64,000 nt of DNA from Akkermansiaceae bacterium (GTDB lineage: Bacteria > Verrucomicrobiota > Verrucomicrobiia > Verrucomicrobiales > DEV007), in the NCBI GenBank assembly GCA_024233085.1, contig JACKQC010000018.1, positions 56,707 to 120,706 on the forward strand, read 5' to 3'. This document shows positions 52,719 through 60,913 of the stretch, piece by piece (the stretch's first letter is position 1; each line of letters begins with the position of its first letter). A program made the position numbers and the translations under genes. The notes beneath the pieces are model-generated. The model saw nothing but the letters and a program-made list of their open reading frames with translations, was not told the origin of the DNA and did no database searches.

Positions 52719-53531
52719 ATGAGTCTTTCGAAAAATTTCCGGCGCGCGGTCGCCTCGGCCGCTCTTCTGGGTTCGCTCGCTCTGGGACTGGCCTCCTGCG
52801 GGGACGGTTCGCGGGAGGACACGCTGGTGGTCGGCATGGAAATGGCCTATCCGCCCTTCGAAATGCGCGGCGCGGACAATCGGCCCGACGGCATCAGCGT
52901 GCGGATGGCCGAGTCGCTGGCGGAGTCGCTCGGCAAGGGGCTCCGCATCGAGGACGTGGCCTGGGACGGCATCATTCCCGCCCTGCAGTCGGGCAAGATC
53001 GACGTCATCATTTCCTCGATGACCCGGACCGAGCAGCGGGCGCGATCGATCGACTTTTCCGACGGTTACGTGACCAATGGGTTGTGCATGCTGGCGGGGA
53101 GCGAGTCGACGATCCGAAGCGTCGACGATCTTCCCGAGAGCAACGCCCGTGTCGCGGTGAAGAGCGGCACGACCGGCCACGTCTGGGCGACCGAGTCCCT
53201 GGAGGGCGTGGAGTTGATCGTGCTCGACGACGCCTCGATGTGCGCGCTGGAGGTGGCGCAGGGCAAGGCGGACGTGTTCGTCTACGACCAGATCTCGATC
53301 TATCAGCACTGGAAACGGCATGCCGACAAGACTCGGGCCATCCTTCAGCCGATCCGCGAGGAGACGTGGGCGATCGGGCTGCGCAAGGGCGAGGACGAAT
53401 TGCGCGGCCGGGTGAACGCGTGGCTGAAAGGATTTCGCGAGGCCGGCGAGTTCGACCGGCTCGCGGAGCGTTACATGGCGGAGGAAAAGCGGACCTTCGA
53501 CGAGATGGGCGTGCCCTTCATTTTTCACTGA
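52719..53531 (+). CDS. polar amino-acid ABC transporter, substrate-binding lipoprotein
   Basis: A 270-aa solute-binding protein (SBP_bac_3). The signal peptide ends in a lipobox (LGLASCGDG). Family motifs: LVVGMEMAYPPFEM, FDGIIPALQSGKIDVIISSMT (WDGIIPALQSGKIDVIISSM here), FSDGYVTNG and VAVKSGTTGHVWA. It should capture a polar or acidic amino acid and deliver it to the next two gene products. Start at ATG 52719. The permease gene follows 32 bp later. Confidence 0.92.
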   Translation: MSLSKNFRRAVASAALLGSLALGLASCGDGSREDTLVVGMEMAYPPFEMRGADNRPDGISVRMAESLAESLGKGLRIEDVAWDGIIPALQSGKIDVIISSMTRTEQRARSIDFSDGYVTNGLCMLAGSESTIRSVDDLPESNARVAVKSGTTGHVWATESLEGVELIVLDDASMCALEVAQGKADVFVYDQISIYQHWKRHADKTRAILQPIREETWAIGLRKGEDELRGRVNAWLKGFREAGEFDRLAERYMAEEKRTFDEMGVPFIFH

Positions 53532-53563
53532 GGGAAAAAAGGCGTGTCCGGCGGCCGGGAAAC

Positions 53564-54328
53564 GTGCTTCTCTCGTGGCGCGTGCGAGTTTCCCCGCGTC
53601 AGACGATCGCCTGGACGGTTTCCCTCGGGTTGGGGGCGACCTTCTGCTTCTTTTTCTGGGTGCTGCTGGCACATCCCTGGCGATGGGAGGCGGTGGCGCC
53701 CTACGCGGGCAATCTGCTGGCGGGGTGGGGGATGACTCTCGCGGTTTCGGCGGCGGCGCTGCTCATGACGGTGGCCATCGCGGGCGCGCTGACGGCGGGG
53801 CAGTTGTCGGCCTTCGCGGTTCCGCGGGCGCTTTCGCGGTTCTACGTGGAAATCGTTCGCGGCACGCCCTTGCTGACGCAGATCCTGATCGGTTTCTACC
53901 TGTTGGCGCCGGTGCTGAAAATCGAAAACCGCTTCGTCGTCGGGGTCGCGATTCTTTCCGCGTTTGCCGGGGCTTATCTCTCGGAGATCTTTCGGGGCGG
54001 CATTTTGTCGATCCCGAAGTCGCAGTGGGAGGCGGCGCGCGCGATCGGCCTGACCGGGGCGCAGACTTACCGGTATGTGGTGATCCCGCAGGCGGTGCGG
54101 CGCGTGCTGCCGGCGACGGCGGGGCAGTTCGCCAACCTCGTCAAAGACTCGTCGCTGCTCTACGTGATCGGGCTGGGGGAGTTCACCATGCAGGCGCGCG
54201 AAGTGAACGCGCACACCTACGCCACCTTCGAGAGCTACGTGCCGCTGGCGCTGGGATACCTGGCGCTGACCTTGCCCATCTCGTTCGCCAGCCGCTGGAT
54301 GGAGGAACGCTTCCGCTATGAACATTGA
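53564..54328 (+). CDS. polar amino-acid ABC transporter permease
   Basis: A 254-aa permease with about five or six helices. The EAA-loop pattern GILSIPKSQWEAARAIGLTG and PQAVRRVLPATAGQFANLVKDSSLLY identifies the HisMQ/GlnP family. No ATG is available near the expected start; GTG at 53564 or 53582 are the candidates, so the exact N-terminus is uncertain. It overlaps the ATPase gene by 11 bp. Confidence 0.9.
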   Translation: MLLSWRVRVSPRQTIAWTVSLGLGATFCFFFWVLLAHPWRWEAVAPYAGNLLAGWGMTLAVSAAALLMTVAIAGALTAGQLSAFAVPRALSRFYVEIVRGTPLLTQILIGFYLLAPVLKIENRFVVGVAILSAFAGAYLSEIFRGGILSIPKSQWEAARAIGLTGAQTYRYVVIPQAVRRVLPATAGQFANLVKDSSLLYVIGLGEFTMQAREVNAHTYATFESYVPLALGYLALTLPISFASRWMEERFRYEH

Positions 54329-55082
54329 GCTGACCGGCGTCTCGCGAGTCTACGGGGCCACCCGCGCCCTGTCGGGAGTCGATCTCGCCGTGTCGGACCC
54401 GGTGCGGGTGCTGGCGCTCATCGGGCCGTCCGGCGGGGGGAAATCGACCCTGTTGCGCCTGCTGGGCGGGCTGGAGGTGCCCGACACGGGCGAAATCCGC
54501 TTCGACTCAACCCTGTTGGGTCGGGGAGACAACCCTGTTAAATCCGGGACCGCGATGGCGACCGGATTGAGCGAGCACCGGAAACGGAACGGTTTTCTCT
54601 TCCAGGCCTTCAACCTGTTTCCCCACCTCACCGCCCTGGAAAACGTCGCCCTGCCGCTGGCGAAAGTCCACGGCCTCGCGCCGGACGCCGCGCGGGAGCG
54701 GGCTTTGGCGTGCCTGGATCGCTTCCGGCTCGGCGATCACGCGGCGAAGCGGCCCGCCGAACTCTCCGGCGGCCAGCAGCAACGCGTCGCCCTGGCCCGC
54801 GCCATGGCGCACCGCCCCCGCCTGCTGATCCTCGACGAGCCGACCTCGGCGCTCGACCCGGAAATGACGGCCGAGGTCCTCGAGGTGATCGCCGAGCTGT
54901 GCCGCGACGGACAGGAAATCGTGCTCTCGACACACGAGATGGGATTCGCCCGCGCCGTGGCGGACGAGGTCGTGTTCCTCGCCGACGGGGAAATCGTGGA
55001 GTGGGGACGGCCCGAGTCGCTCTTTGGGGCGCCGAAACAGGCGGCGGTGAAGGGATTTCTCGGACGCGTGATGCGTTGGTAA
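54318..55082 (+). CDS. polar amino-acid ABC transporter ATPase containing a repeat-derived insert
   Basis: A 254-aa ATPase. Walker A is GPSGGGKST (36-44), Q-loop F95-Q96, signature LSGGQQQRVALARA, Walker B LLILDEPTSALDP and the switch H in STHEMGFA. Between the strand ending GEIRF and the Q-loop, residues about 63-77 (DSTLLGRGDNPVKSG) are encoded by copy F of the palindromic repeat, in frame. This loop is normally variable, so the enzyme may stay active. The spacing from GEI to the Q-loop is about eight residues longer than usual. Confidence 0.92.
   Translation: MNIELTGVSRVYGATRALSGVDLAVSDPVRVLALIGPSGGGKSTLLRLLGGLEVPDTGEIRFDSTLLGRGDNPVKSGTAMATGLSEHRKRNGFLFQAFNLFPHLTALENVALPLAKVHGLAPDAARERALACLDRFRLGDHAAKRPAELSGGQQQRVALARAMAHRPRLLILDEPTSALDPEMTAEVLEVIAELCRDGQEIVLSTHEMGFARAVADEVVFLADGEIVEWGRPESLFGAPKQAAVKGFLGRVMRW
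54504..54547. repeat. dispersed palindromic repeat, copy F, inside an ABC ATPase gene
   Basis: GACTCAACCCTGTTGGGTCG and GAGACAACCCTGTTAAATCC, two units in the same direction here (unlike most copies), 44 bp. It is in frame and adds DSTLLGRGDNPVKSG to the protein. Confidence 0.85.
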
Positions 55083-55197
55083 AGGGACGCCGGAAAGGGC
55101 GAAAATCGGGCTCGCGGAGGGGAAAGGCCGATAATTTTCATAGAAAAAGGCTTTTTCCAGAGAATTCGATTGCCGAATCGGGCGATTATCGGTTATT

Positions 55198-57882
55198 GTG
55201 GTTCTCGCATTTTTGATTGCCGTTTTTGAAATTTTGCCCGTGCCCGCCGTCCGTTCCAATCGCTCGCTGCCCGTTCTTTCCGCTTCCGCGGGGGAAGGGG
55301 ACGGCGTTGATCCTTTCGCGGGACTCTGTCTCGGCCGCGAGGCGGAGATTCTGGAGCTACTGAGGACCGTCCGGCAACCGGGCGGACGGCGCCTGGTGCT
55401 GATTCGCGGCGGAGGCGGCGCGGGAAAGACGAGCCTGATCGTCTCCGGGCTCGCGCCCCGGCTGGCGCGGGTGTCGGGTCCGGGCTTCGCGTGCCGGTCG
55501 GTGGAGGCCCGCGAGGGCGAAAGCCCGCGGCAAGTGGCGGTGCGGTGTTTTGACGCCGTCTGGGAGGCTTACTTTTCGGGACAGGCGGCGGCGGGCGTGT
55601 CCGTGCCGAACCGCCGGGAACTGCGGCTGGTGGTCGAGACGGAGCCCGTCGCGGCGGCCAGGCGTCTGGCGGCGGCCATCCGGGCGCGCGAGGCCCACGC
55701 GGGCGCGAGGCCGGTTCCGCGTCTGCTCCTGCTGGTGGACGGCGTCGATCGCCTGTTTCTGGAGCGGGTGTCCTACGACGATCCCTTCGGCGCGGTCTGC
55801 GGGGACGTGCGCGATCCCTTCGGTTTTGCCCGCGAAATGCTGGCGGGAGTCGGCTCGCTGATCGTGGCGATGACTTATCGCGATTGGGTTCACTCCTTTG
55901 TGGCGCGGGGTTTGAAAAAGAGCCGCGTCCCGCGCTCGCGCACGGCGGAGTTGACGCTCGTGCCGCCCGACGCCGGAGCGATCCGCCGCTCGGTGGGCGA
56001 GGTGCTGCGTCACCGGGCAAAGGCGCGGGGCGAGGCCTCGTGGGACCCGGCGCTGGCGGAGGCGCTGGCGGGCGATTTCGCGGAGAATCCGGACCTGCTT
56101 CCCCTGTTCGGCAACGCGATCGGGGCCATCGAGGCGGAGGCCGATTCGATGGGCAAAACCGTCTGCCTGCTCGACTACGACGGCACCGAGCGGCTGCCCG
56201 GCCGCCTGCGGGCCGCCGCGGAAAAGGCGTGGTCGGAGACGCGCGGGGAATTCGACGGCGCCTGGGCGCGGCTGTTTTCCCGGCTGGGCGACGCGGCGAG
56301 GCGGGGGGAATCGCTGGCGCTGTCCGAGCTGGCGCGTCAGCCGCTGCTGTGGCGCCTGACGAGCCTGTTGATCGATCGCCGGGTGTTGTCCGCGTCGGGC
56401 GACTCGCTGGAGACCGCCCGGGTGCGGCCGGCATCGGAGACGCTGCTGGAGGACTGGGAGCGCGCCCGGGAATGGCTCGCGCAGCGTTCGCCTCTCCAGT
56501 TGCAGGCGGATCAGTTCGAAAAACACGCGCTTTCGTGGGAGTCGACCGGGCACGACCCGCGCTTGCTGTTGCAGGTGGACGGATCGCTGGAACGGGCCGG
56601 GGCGCTGTTGGAAAGACATCGCCAGACGCCGCTGTTGTCGCCGCTGACGGAGCAGTTTTTGCGCGCCTCGCTCGACCGCCGGACGCAACGGCTGGCCCGC
56701 CGCCGTTTTGCGCGGCAGGTGGGACTGAGCGCCGGTCTCGCGCTGGTGGTGCTGACCGCGTTGCTCGCCATCGCGCTGCCGAGGTGGCGGGCGGCGCGGC
56801 AGGCGTCCGCCGCGTCGATCCCGACGCCCGCCCTGGTCGACACGACGGCGATGGCGGAGAAGGCGGCCGTCTCGTCCGAGCCGAAACCGGCGCCCGAGTC
56901 GGTGGTCGCGGTCGCTCCGCCGAAACCGGCCGTGCCCGTGCCCAAGCCCGAGCGCAACCCCGAGCGCAACCCCGAGCGCAACCCCGAGCCCGCCGTGACC
57001 GCGGACAATTCGCTCCCGGCGCCACCGGACCCGCCCAAGGCCTTGCCGGCCGAACCCTCCGCGGCTCCGTCGAATTTGGCCGGAAATTTGCCGTCCTCGT
57101 CCGAAGCGCCGCCGGTTCTTTCCTCCGAAGCGGCGGAGGAAATGGGGATCGCCCTGGCCAGCGCGGCCCCGCCCCTTCCCCCGGCGAAGGCCGCCGACGC
57201 GACTCCCGTCGTGGCGCGGGCCGACAACACGGCTCCTGAGAGCGCGACGACCACCGAAGGGGCGGCCGACGCGATGCCCGCGACCCGTTCCGCCCCGGAC
57301 AAGACGCTGAAACAGTGGGTGCGCGAGCTGGAAAAACACCAGGCGGCCGGCGAGGTGCCGGAGTCGCTCAACGTGCTGCGAAAGATCCACGACCAGGCCC
57401 GGGACGAAAGCGACGCCTTCACCGCGGCGGACCGCCACCGCATCGTGATGACGCTGGGTAAGCTCGCCCTGCTGGTGGGCGATCATCGCGCGGCCGAAGC
57501 GGCGTGGAAACAGGGGATCGGCGGCGAATTGCACACGCGCCAGGCGCCGGCCGGCGAAAAGGCCGGCGAAGGCCGCCAGGAGCCTTTCGGCATCGATCTG
57601 CGCCTGCTGATGGCGCGCATCGCCCTGTCGGCCGGGCAGAATGCCGACGCCATCGCCTACCTCGGCGACCCCGGCGAGGCCGAAATCGCGGGGGCCGAAC
57701 TGGCCGCCCTGCGCGCGGCGCTGCGCTGGGCCTTCGACGAACAGGAACTCGCCGTCGAGGGCTATCGCACCCTCTCCGAAATCACGCCGGAATACCGCGA
57801 GGCCGAAAAAGTCGAGGCCCTCCCGTGGGAAGCCGGCGCCAAGGCCCTGCTCAACGAAGTCCGCCGCCAGGCGGTGCGGTGA
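55198..57882 (+). CDS. membrane-anchored STAND-type NTPase with TPR-like C-terminus
   Basis: An 894-aa protein. Residues about 38-330 form an AAA+/STAND-like NTPase: FAGLCLGREAEILELLRT, Walker A RGGGGAGKTSL (70-80), Walker B LLLLVDGVDRLF, LIVAMTYRDWVHSF and the WHTH-like ENPDLLPLFGNAIGAIEAEAD, resembling nSTAND1 modules of signal proteins. One membrane helix (GLSAGLALVVLTALLAIALP, about 510-530) follows, then a Pro/Ala/Glu-rich linker with three NPER repeats (PERNPERNPERNPE), and a helical region (QWVRELEKHQAAGEVPESLN; LGKLALLVGDHRAAEAAWKQ) like TPRs. It should be anchored in the inner membrane. The start GTG 55198 is uncertain. Freestanding gene; role unknown. Confidence 0.72.
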   Translation: MVLAFLIAVFEILPVPAVRSNRSLPVLSASAGEGDGVDPFAGLCLGREAEILELLRTVRQPGGRRLVLIRGGGGAGKTSLIVSGLAPRLARVSGPGFACRSVEAREGESPRQVAVRCFDAVWEAYFSGQAAAGVSVPNRRELRLVVETEPVAAARRLAAAIRAREAHAGARPVPRLLLLVDGVDRLFLERVSYDDPFGAVCGDVRDPFGFAREMLAGVGSLIVAMTYRDWVHSFVARGLKKSRVPRSRTAELTLVPPDAGAIRRSVGEVLRHRAKARGEASWDPALAEALAGDFAENPDLLPLFGNAIGAIEAEADSMGKTVCLLDYDGTERLPGRLRAAAEKAWSETRGEFDGAWARLFSRLGDAARRGESLALSELARQPLLWRLTSLLIDRRVLSASGDSLETARVRPASETLLEDWERAREWLAQRSPLQLQADQFEKHALSWESTGHDPRLLLQVDGSLERAGALLERHRQTPLLSPLTEQFLRASLDRRTQRLARRRFARQVGLSAGLALVVLTALLAIALPRWRAARQASAASIPTPALVDTTAMAEKAAVSSEPKPAPESVVAVAPPKPAVPVPKPERNPERNPERNPEPAVTADNSLPAPPDPPKALPAEPSAAPSNLAGNLPSSSEAPPVLSSEAAEEMGIALASAAPPLPPAKAADATPVVARADNTAPESATTTEGAADAMPATRSAPDKTLKQWVRELEKHQAAGEVPESLNVLRKIHDQARDESDAFTAADRHRIVMTLGKLALLVGDHRAAEAAWKQGIGGELHTRQAPAGEKAGEGRQEPFGIDLRLLMARIALSAGQNADAIAYLGDPGEAEIAGAELAALRAALRWAFDEQELAVEGYRTLSEITPEYREAEKVEALPWEAGAKALLNEVRRQAVR

Positions 57883-58012
57883 TCGGGGGCGAAGGGGCGA
57901 TGGTGACCGGGCGACTCCGAATCGTCGTCGGGGCTTTCGAAAATTCCATCCCCCAACGGTTCGCCGTCTTCGGGTTATCCTCCACTCGTTCACCCTCGCG
58001 GCCACCGTCCCC

Positions 58013-59803
58013 TCAGACACCCACGGCTTCGGCCTCCGGCTCCCTCTCCGGAGCCGTCGCGGCGGCGGCGGCCTCTTCTCCTTCTTCCCGCACCCCGTTG
58101 CGCACCTCGAACTCGCGGCACCAGCCCTTGATTTCGAGATCGTTGAAAATCTTGCCCATCACCCGGCGCAGGAGGCCCTTCAAATTCGGATTGTCGAGAT
58201 CGGCGAGCGCGCGGACGGCGGCTTCCTTGTAGGTTTCCAGCATCAGGAGGCACTTGTCGTCGGCCGCCAGTTCGTGGGCGAGCTGGCGGACCTTGTGCAG
58301 GGCGATGCCCTCGAGATCCTCGTGGCTCCAGAGGGACTCGAGCAGCGCCTTGTCGTCGCCCTTGGCCCGTTCGCGGGCGATGGCGAGCAGGACGCTGGGG
58401 CGCATCTTTTCGAGCGCGTTGTCGCCGGCGTCCTCGCCGAGGTCGTCGAGATCGTCGCGGATCTGGTAGGCGATGCCGAGGTTCTCCGAGTAGGCGTGGA
58501 GCACGTCGGCCACCCCGGCGAGCCCGCCCGCGTAGCTGGCGCCGAGCTTGAGCGCGACTTCGAAGGCCGGCGCGGTTTTCTGCCGGAAAATCTCCAGCAC
58601 CTGCCGCGACTTGAGCGGTGTCGGGTTTTTCGCCCACAGCAATTCCGCGCCCTGCCCGCGGCACAGTTCCCGCTGGCCGACCGAGGCCGCGAGGATCATC
58701 TCCGTCTTTTGCGCGTCGGTGGCGGCGCATTCGCCGATCAGGCGGTAGCCCTCTCCGATCAGCAGGTCGCCCGCGTTCAGCGCGACGGGAATGCCGTGCT
58801 CGGCGTGCAGCGTCGGCTGCCCGTAGCGTCCGAAATCCTCGTCCTCGATGTCGTCGTGGATCAGCGAGGCCTTGTGGAAACACTCGACCGCGAGCGCGAT
58901 TTTCCGGATGTCGTCGGGAATGGGCTCGCCCCGGTCGTCGCGCAGCGCCTGGTAGGCCGCCACGGTCAGGAAGGGCCGCCAGCGTTTTCCGTCGCGGGCC
59001 AGCCATTCGCGGGCGAGGCGTTCCTGCGCGCCCTCGGCCGGTCCCATCACGGCGTCGATGGCCTCGGGCGAGAACCACCCGCGCACATCGTCGTGCAGGG
59101 CGTTGAGATTGAGCCGGCGGGTCTTGTCGTCGCTGGTGAGGTGGATGTAGTCCCAGACAAAGTCGATATCGACGGTGGTGTCGATGCAGTCGTCCTGCAG
59201 CAGCGGCACCGCCACGGCGGGGATGGCCGCGGCCTCGACGTAGGGAAAGGTGCGCTCCAGCACCGGCAGGCAGGAAATGCCCACGATGGCCTCGATCTGG
59301 CCCGTCTGGATGAGCGACATCACGATCGCCGAGCCCTCCGCGACCAGCACCGCATAGCCGAGGCGCTCGGCCTCGTTCTGGAAATCCTGGATCGAGCACA
59401 GGCCGCACTGCTTGCACAGCAGGCCGAACTCGTCGAAGGGCGCCGGGCATTTGTCCTCCACCCGCAGGCACTTCGGCATCAGCAGCAGGCGCTTGTGAAA
59501 GGGGATGGTGGCCAGCGTCTCGCGCCACATCTCGTTGTTCAGGCTGACCGCCGTGTAGTGCAGGTAGAGGTCGCTCATTCCCATGTCCGCGAGCAGCGCG
59601 CGGGCGTGGACCTCCAGCTCGTCCAGCGGCATGGGCGGCACCGGGTTTTCCCGCTCGATGTAGGCACGGATCGCCGCCATCACCGCGTCGCGCTCGGCCT
59701 TGGTTTGCGGGATGTTCTTTTTCGGCGGCCGGAAACGCGTCGTGGTGAGCGGGACGGGTTTCGGGACCTTTAGCGTCTGGATGACATCGGCGGGGGCTGA
59801 CAT
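58013..59803 (-). CDS. fusion of DUF116 with polyprenyl (farnesyl/geranylgeranyl-type) synthetase
   Basis: A 596-aa protein. Residues about 40-225 belong to DUF116, with cysteines C112, C119, C130, C133 and C136 (CLRVEDKCP; LLCKQCGLCSI) likely binding an Fe-S cluster or metal. Residues about 260-590 are a polyprenyl synthetase: GKRWRPFLTVAAYQAL, FHKASLIHDDIEDED (first Asp-rich motif, D317, D318, D321), GDLLIGEGYRL, and the second motif IAYQIRDDLDDLGED. Product chain length cannot be judged by eye. The DUF116 domain is normally separate; the join suggests that isoprenoid synthesis is linked to its unknown activity. Start placed at ATG 59803; the frame opens at 59878. Confidence 0.85.
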   Translation of the reverse strand: MSAPADVIQTLKVPKPVPLTTTRFRPPKKNIPQTKAERDAVMAAIRAYIERENPVPPMPLDELEVHARALLADMGMSDLYLHYTAVSLNNEMWRETLATIPFHKRLLLMPKCLRVEDKCPAPFDEFGLLCKQCGLCSIQDFQNEAERLGYAVLVAEGSAIVMSLIQTGQIEAIVGISCLPVLERTFPYVEAAAIPAVAVPLLQDDCIDTTVDIDFVWDYIHLTSDDKTRRLNLNALHDDVRGWFSPEAIDAVMGPAEGAQERLAREWLARDGKRWRPFLTVAAYQALRDDRGEPIPDDIRKIALAVECFHKASLIHDDIEDEDFGRYGQPTLHAEHGIPVALNAGDLLIGEGYRLIGECAATDAQKTEMILAASVGQRELCRGQGAELLWAKNPTPLKSRQVLEIFRQKTAPAFEVALKLGASYAGGLAGVADVLHAYSENLGIAYQIRDDLDDLGEDAGDNALEKMRPSVLLAIARERAKGDDKALLESLWSHEDLEGIALHKVRQLAHELAADDKCLLMLETYKEAAVRALADLDNPNLKGLLRRVMGKIFNDLEIKGWCREFEVRNGVREEGEEAAAAATAPEREPEAEAVGV

Positions 59804-60024
59804 GGGCCGGCTGGGCTTGGGTTCGGGAGTTGAGACAGGCGGTGGAGACCCCACAGACTGGCCGAAAAGCCGGGCCAATCAAGGAAAAGCGCGCGGCGCG
59901 AAAAAGGCGGAAATCCCGTCACGCCCCACGCTCCCGCCCACCCGCCCTTGCGGCCCCGGTCCCGCGTGCGAAGCTCTCCCTCCCGGAGCCGGCATCCCCC
60001 CCCGGACACCCCCGAATCCGCACG

Positions 60025-60178
60025 CTGAAAACGCCGAAGAAAATCGTCTACCTCACCGCCGGCGCCGCCGGCATGTATTGCGGCAGTTGCCTGCGCGACA
60101 ACGCCCTCGCCGCCGCCCTGCAACGGCTCGGCCTCGACGTCTCGCTCGTCCCGCTCTACACCCCCATCCGCACCGCCG
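60025..60178 (+). pseudogene. 5' stub of a glycosyltransferase gene, cut at about 60178
   Basis: TPKKIVYLTAGAAGMYCGSC and LRDNALAAALQRLGLDVSLV, PLYTPIRT match the conserved start of a GT4-like glycosyltransferase family that normally runs to about 400 aa or more. After 60178 the frame leaves the family and runs into the 3' part of atpG on the opposite strand. No ATG is seen at the expected start; the frame runs back to 59830 without homology, so the N-terminal boundary is uncertain. Confidence 0.7.
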
Positions 60179-60913
60179 GGCCGCGTTTTCCGCCGCGCCG
60201 GACTCGGCGCAGACGCGGTAGAGCGCGACGAAGAGGTATTCGCTGACGAGGGCGGTCCACGGCTTCGAACCGCATTCGATCATTTCGGGCAGGGCGCGCC
60301 CGGGCCACGGCGTCCGGCGCAGCGTTTCCCGCCAGGCTTCGTCGAGCGGCAGCAGGCGGGTCCAGCGGGTCTCGTAGTGGGCGCGGCTGACCGGCGCGTT
60401 GTGGCAGAGATCGACGCGGTCCACCTCGCCGGCGAGAAAGGCGTTTTCGATTTCCAGGAGCAGTTCGGAGACCAGCGGGCTGGCCGCCTCGATCGACTGG
60501 GGCGCGGGAAAATGTTTCGCCGGCCGGTGACCGGCATCCTCGAGGCGCGACTGGACGCGTTCCCCGACGGTCCAGAAGCGCGTGGTGGCGGGGGCGGCGG
60601 CGAGGTGTTCGCGGGCGGCCTCGGCGGCGTGCTCGTTGAATTGCCCAGCCATGCCTTGGTCGCCGCCGAAAACGACAAAGCCCCGCCGGGTCGATGCCGC
60701 CGGACGGGTGGCCGGAGGTTCGGGCGCCCCGGGACCGCGGAGACAGACCGAGAGCGCGCGTTCCACCGCCCGCTGGGCTTCCGCGACGGCGTTGGCGGCC
60801 TGCTCGAATTGCGTGATGCTCGCCGCGGACATGGCCTTCATCGATTTGACCACCGCGCGGAGGTCTTCGACGTTCCGGATGCGGCGGCGGAGGATGGGGA
60901 GCGAGTCAGGCAT
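60179..60913 (-). pseudogene. atpG: N-type ATPase gamma subunit, 3' end missing
   Basis: The gamma subunit normally has about 280-290 aa and is the central shaft of the F1 motor. Here the N-terminus is normal (LRRRIRNVEDLRAVVKSMKA, MSAASITQFEQAANAVAEAQ) and so is the middle (FVVFGGDQGMAGQFNEHAAE; WTALVSEYLFVALYRVCAES), but the C-terminal helix stops at AENAARR, about 245 residues in. After this the minus-strand frame continues (to 60053) with Arg/Gly-rich residues unlike any gamma subunit. The same point truncates the glycosyltransferase on the other strand. The gene overlaps atpA by 8 bp. Confidence 0.8.
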
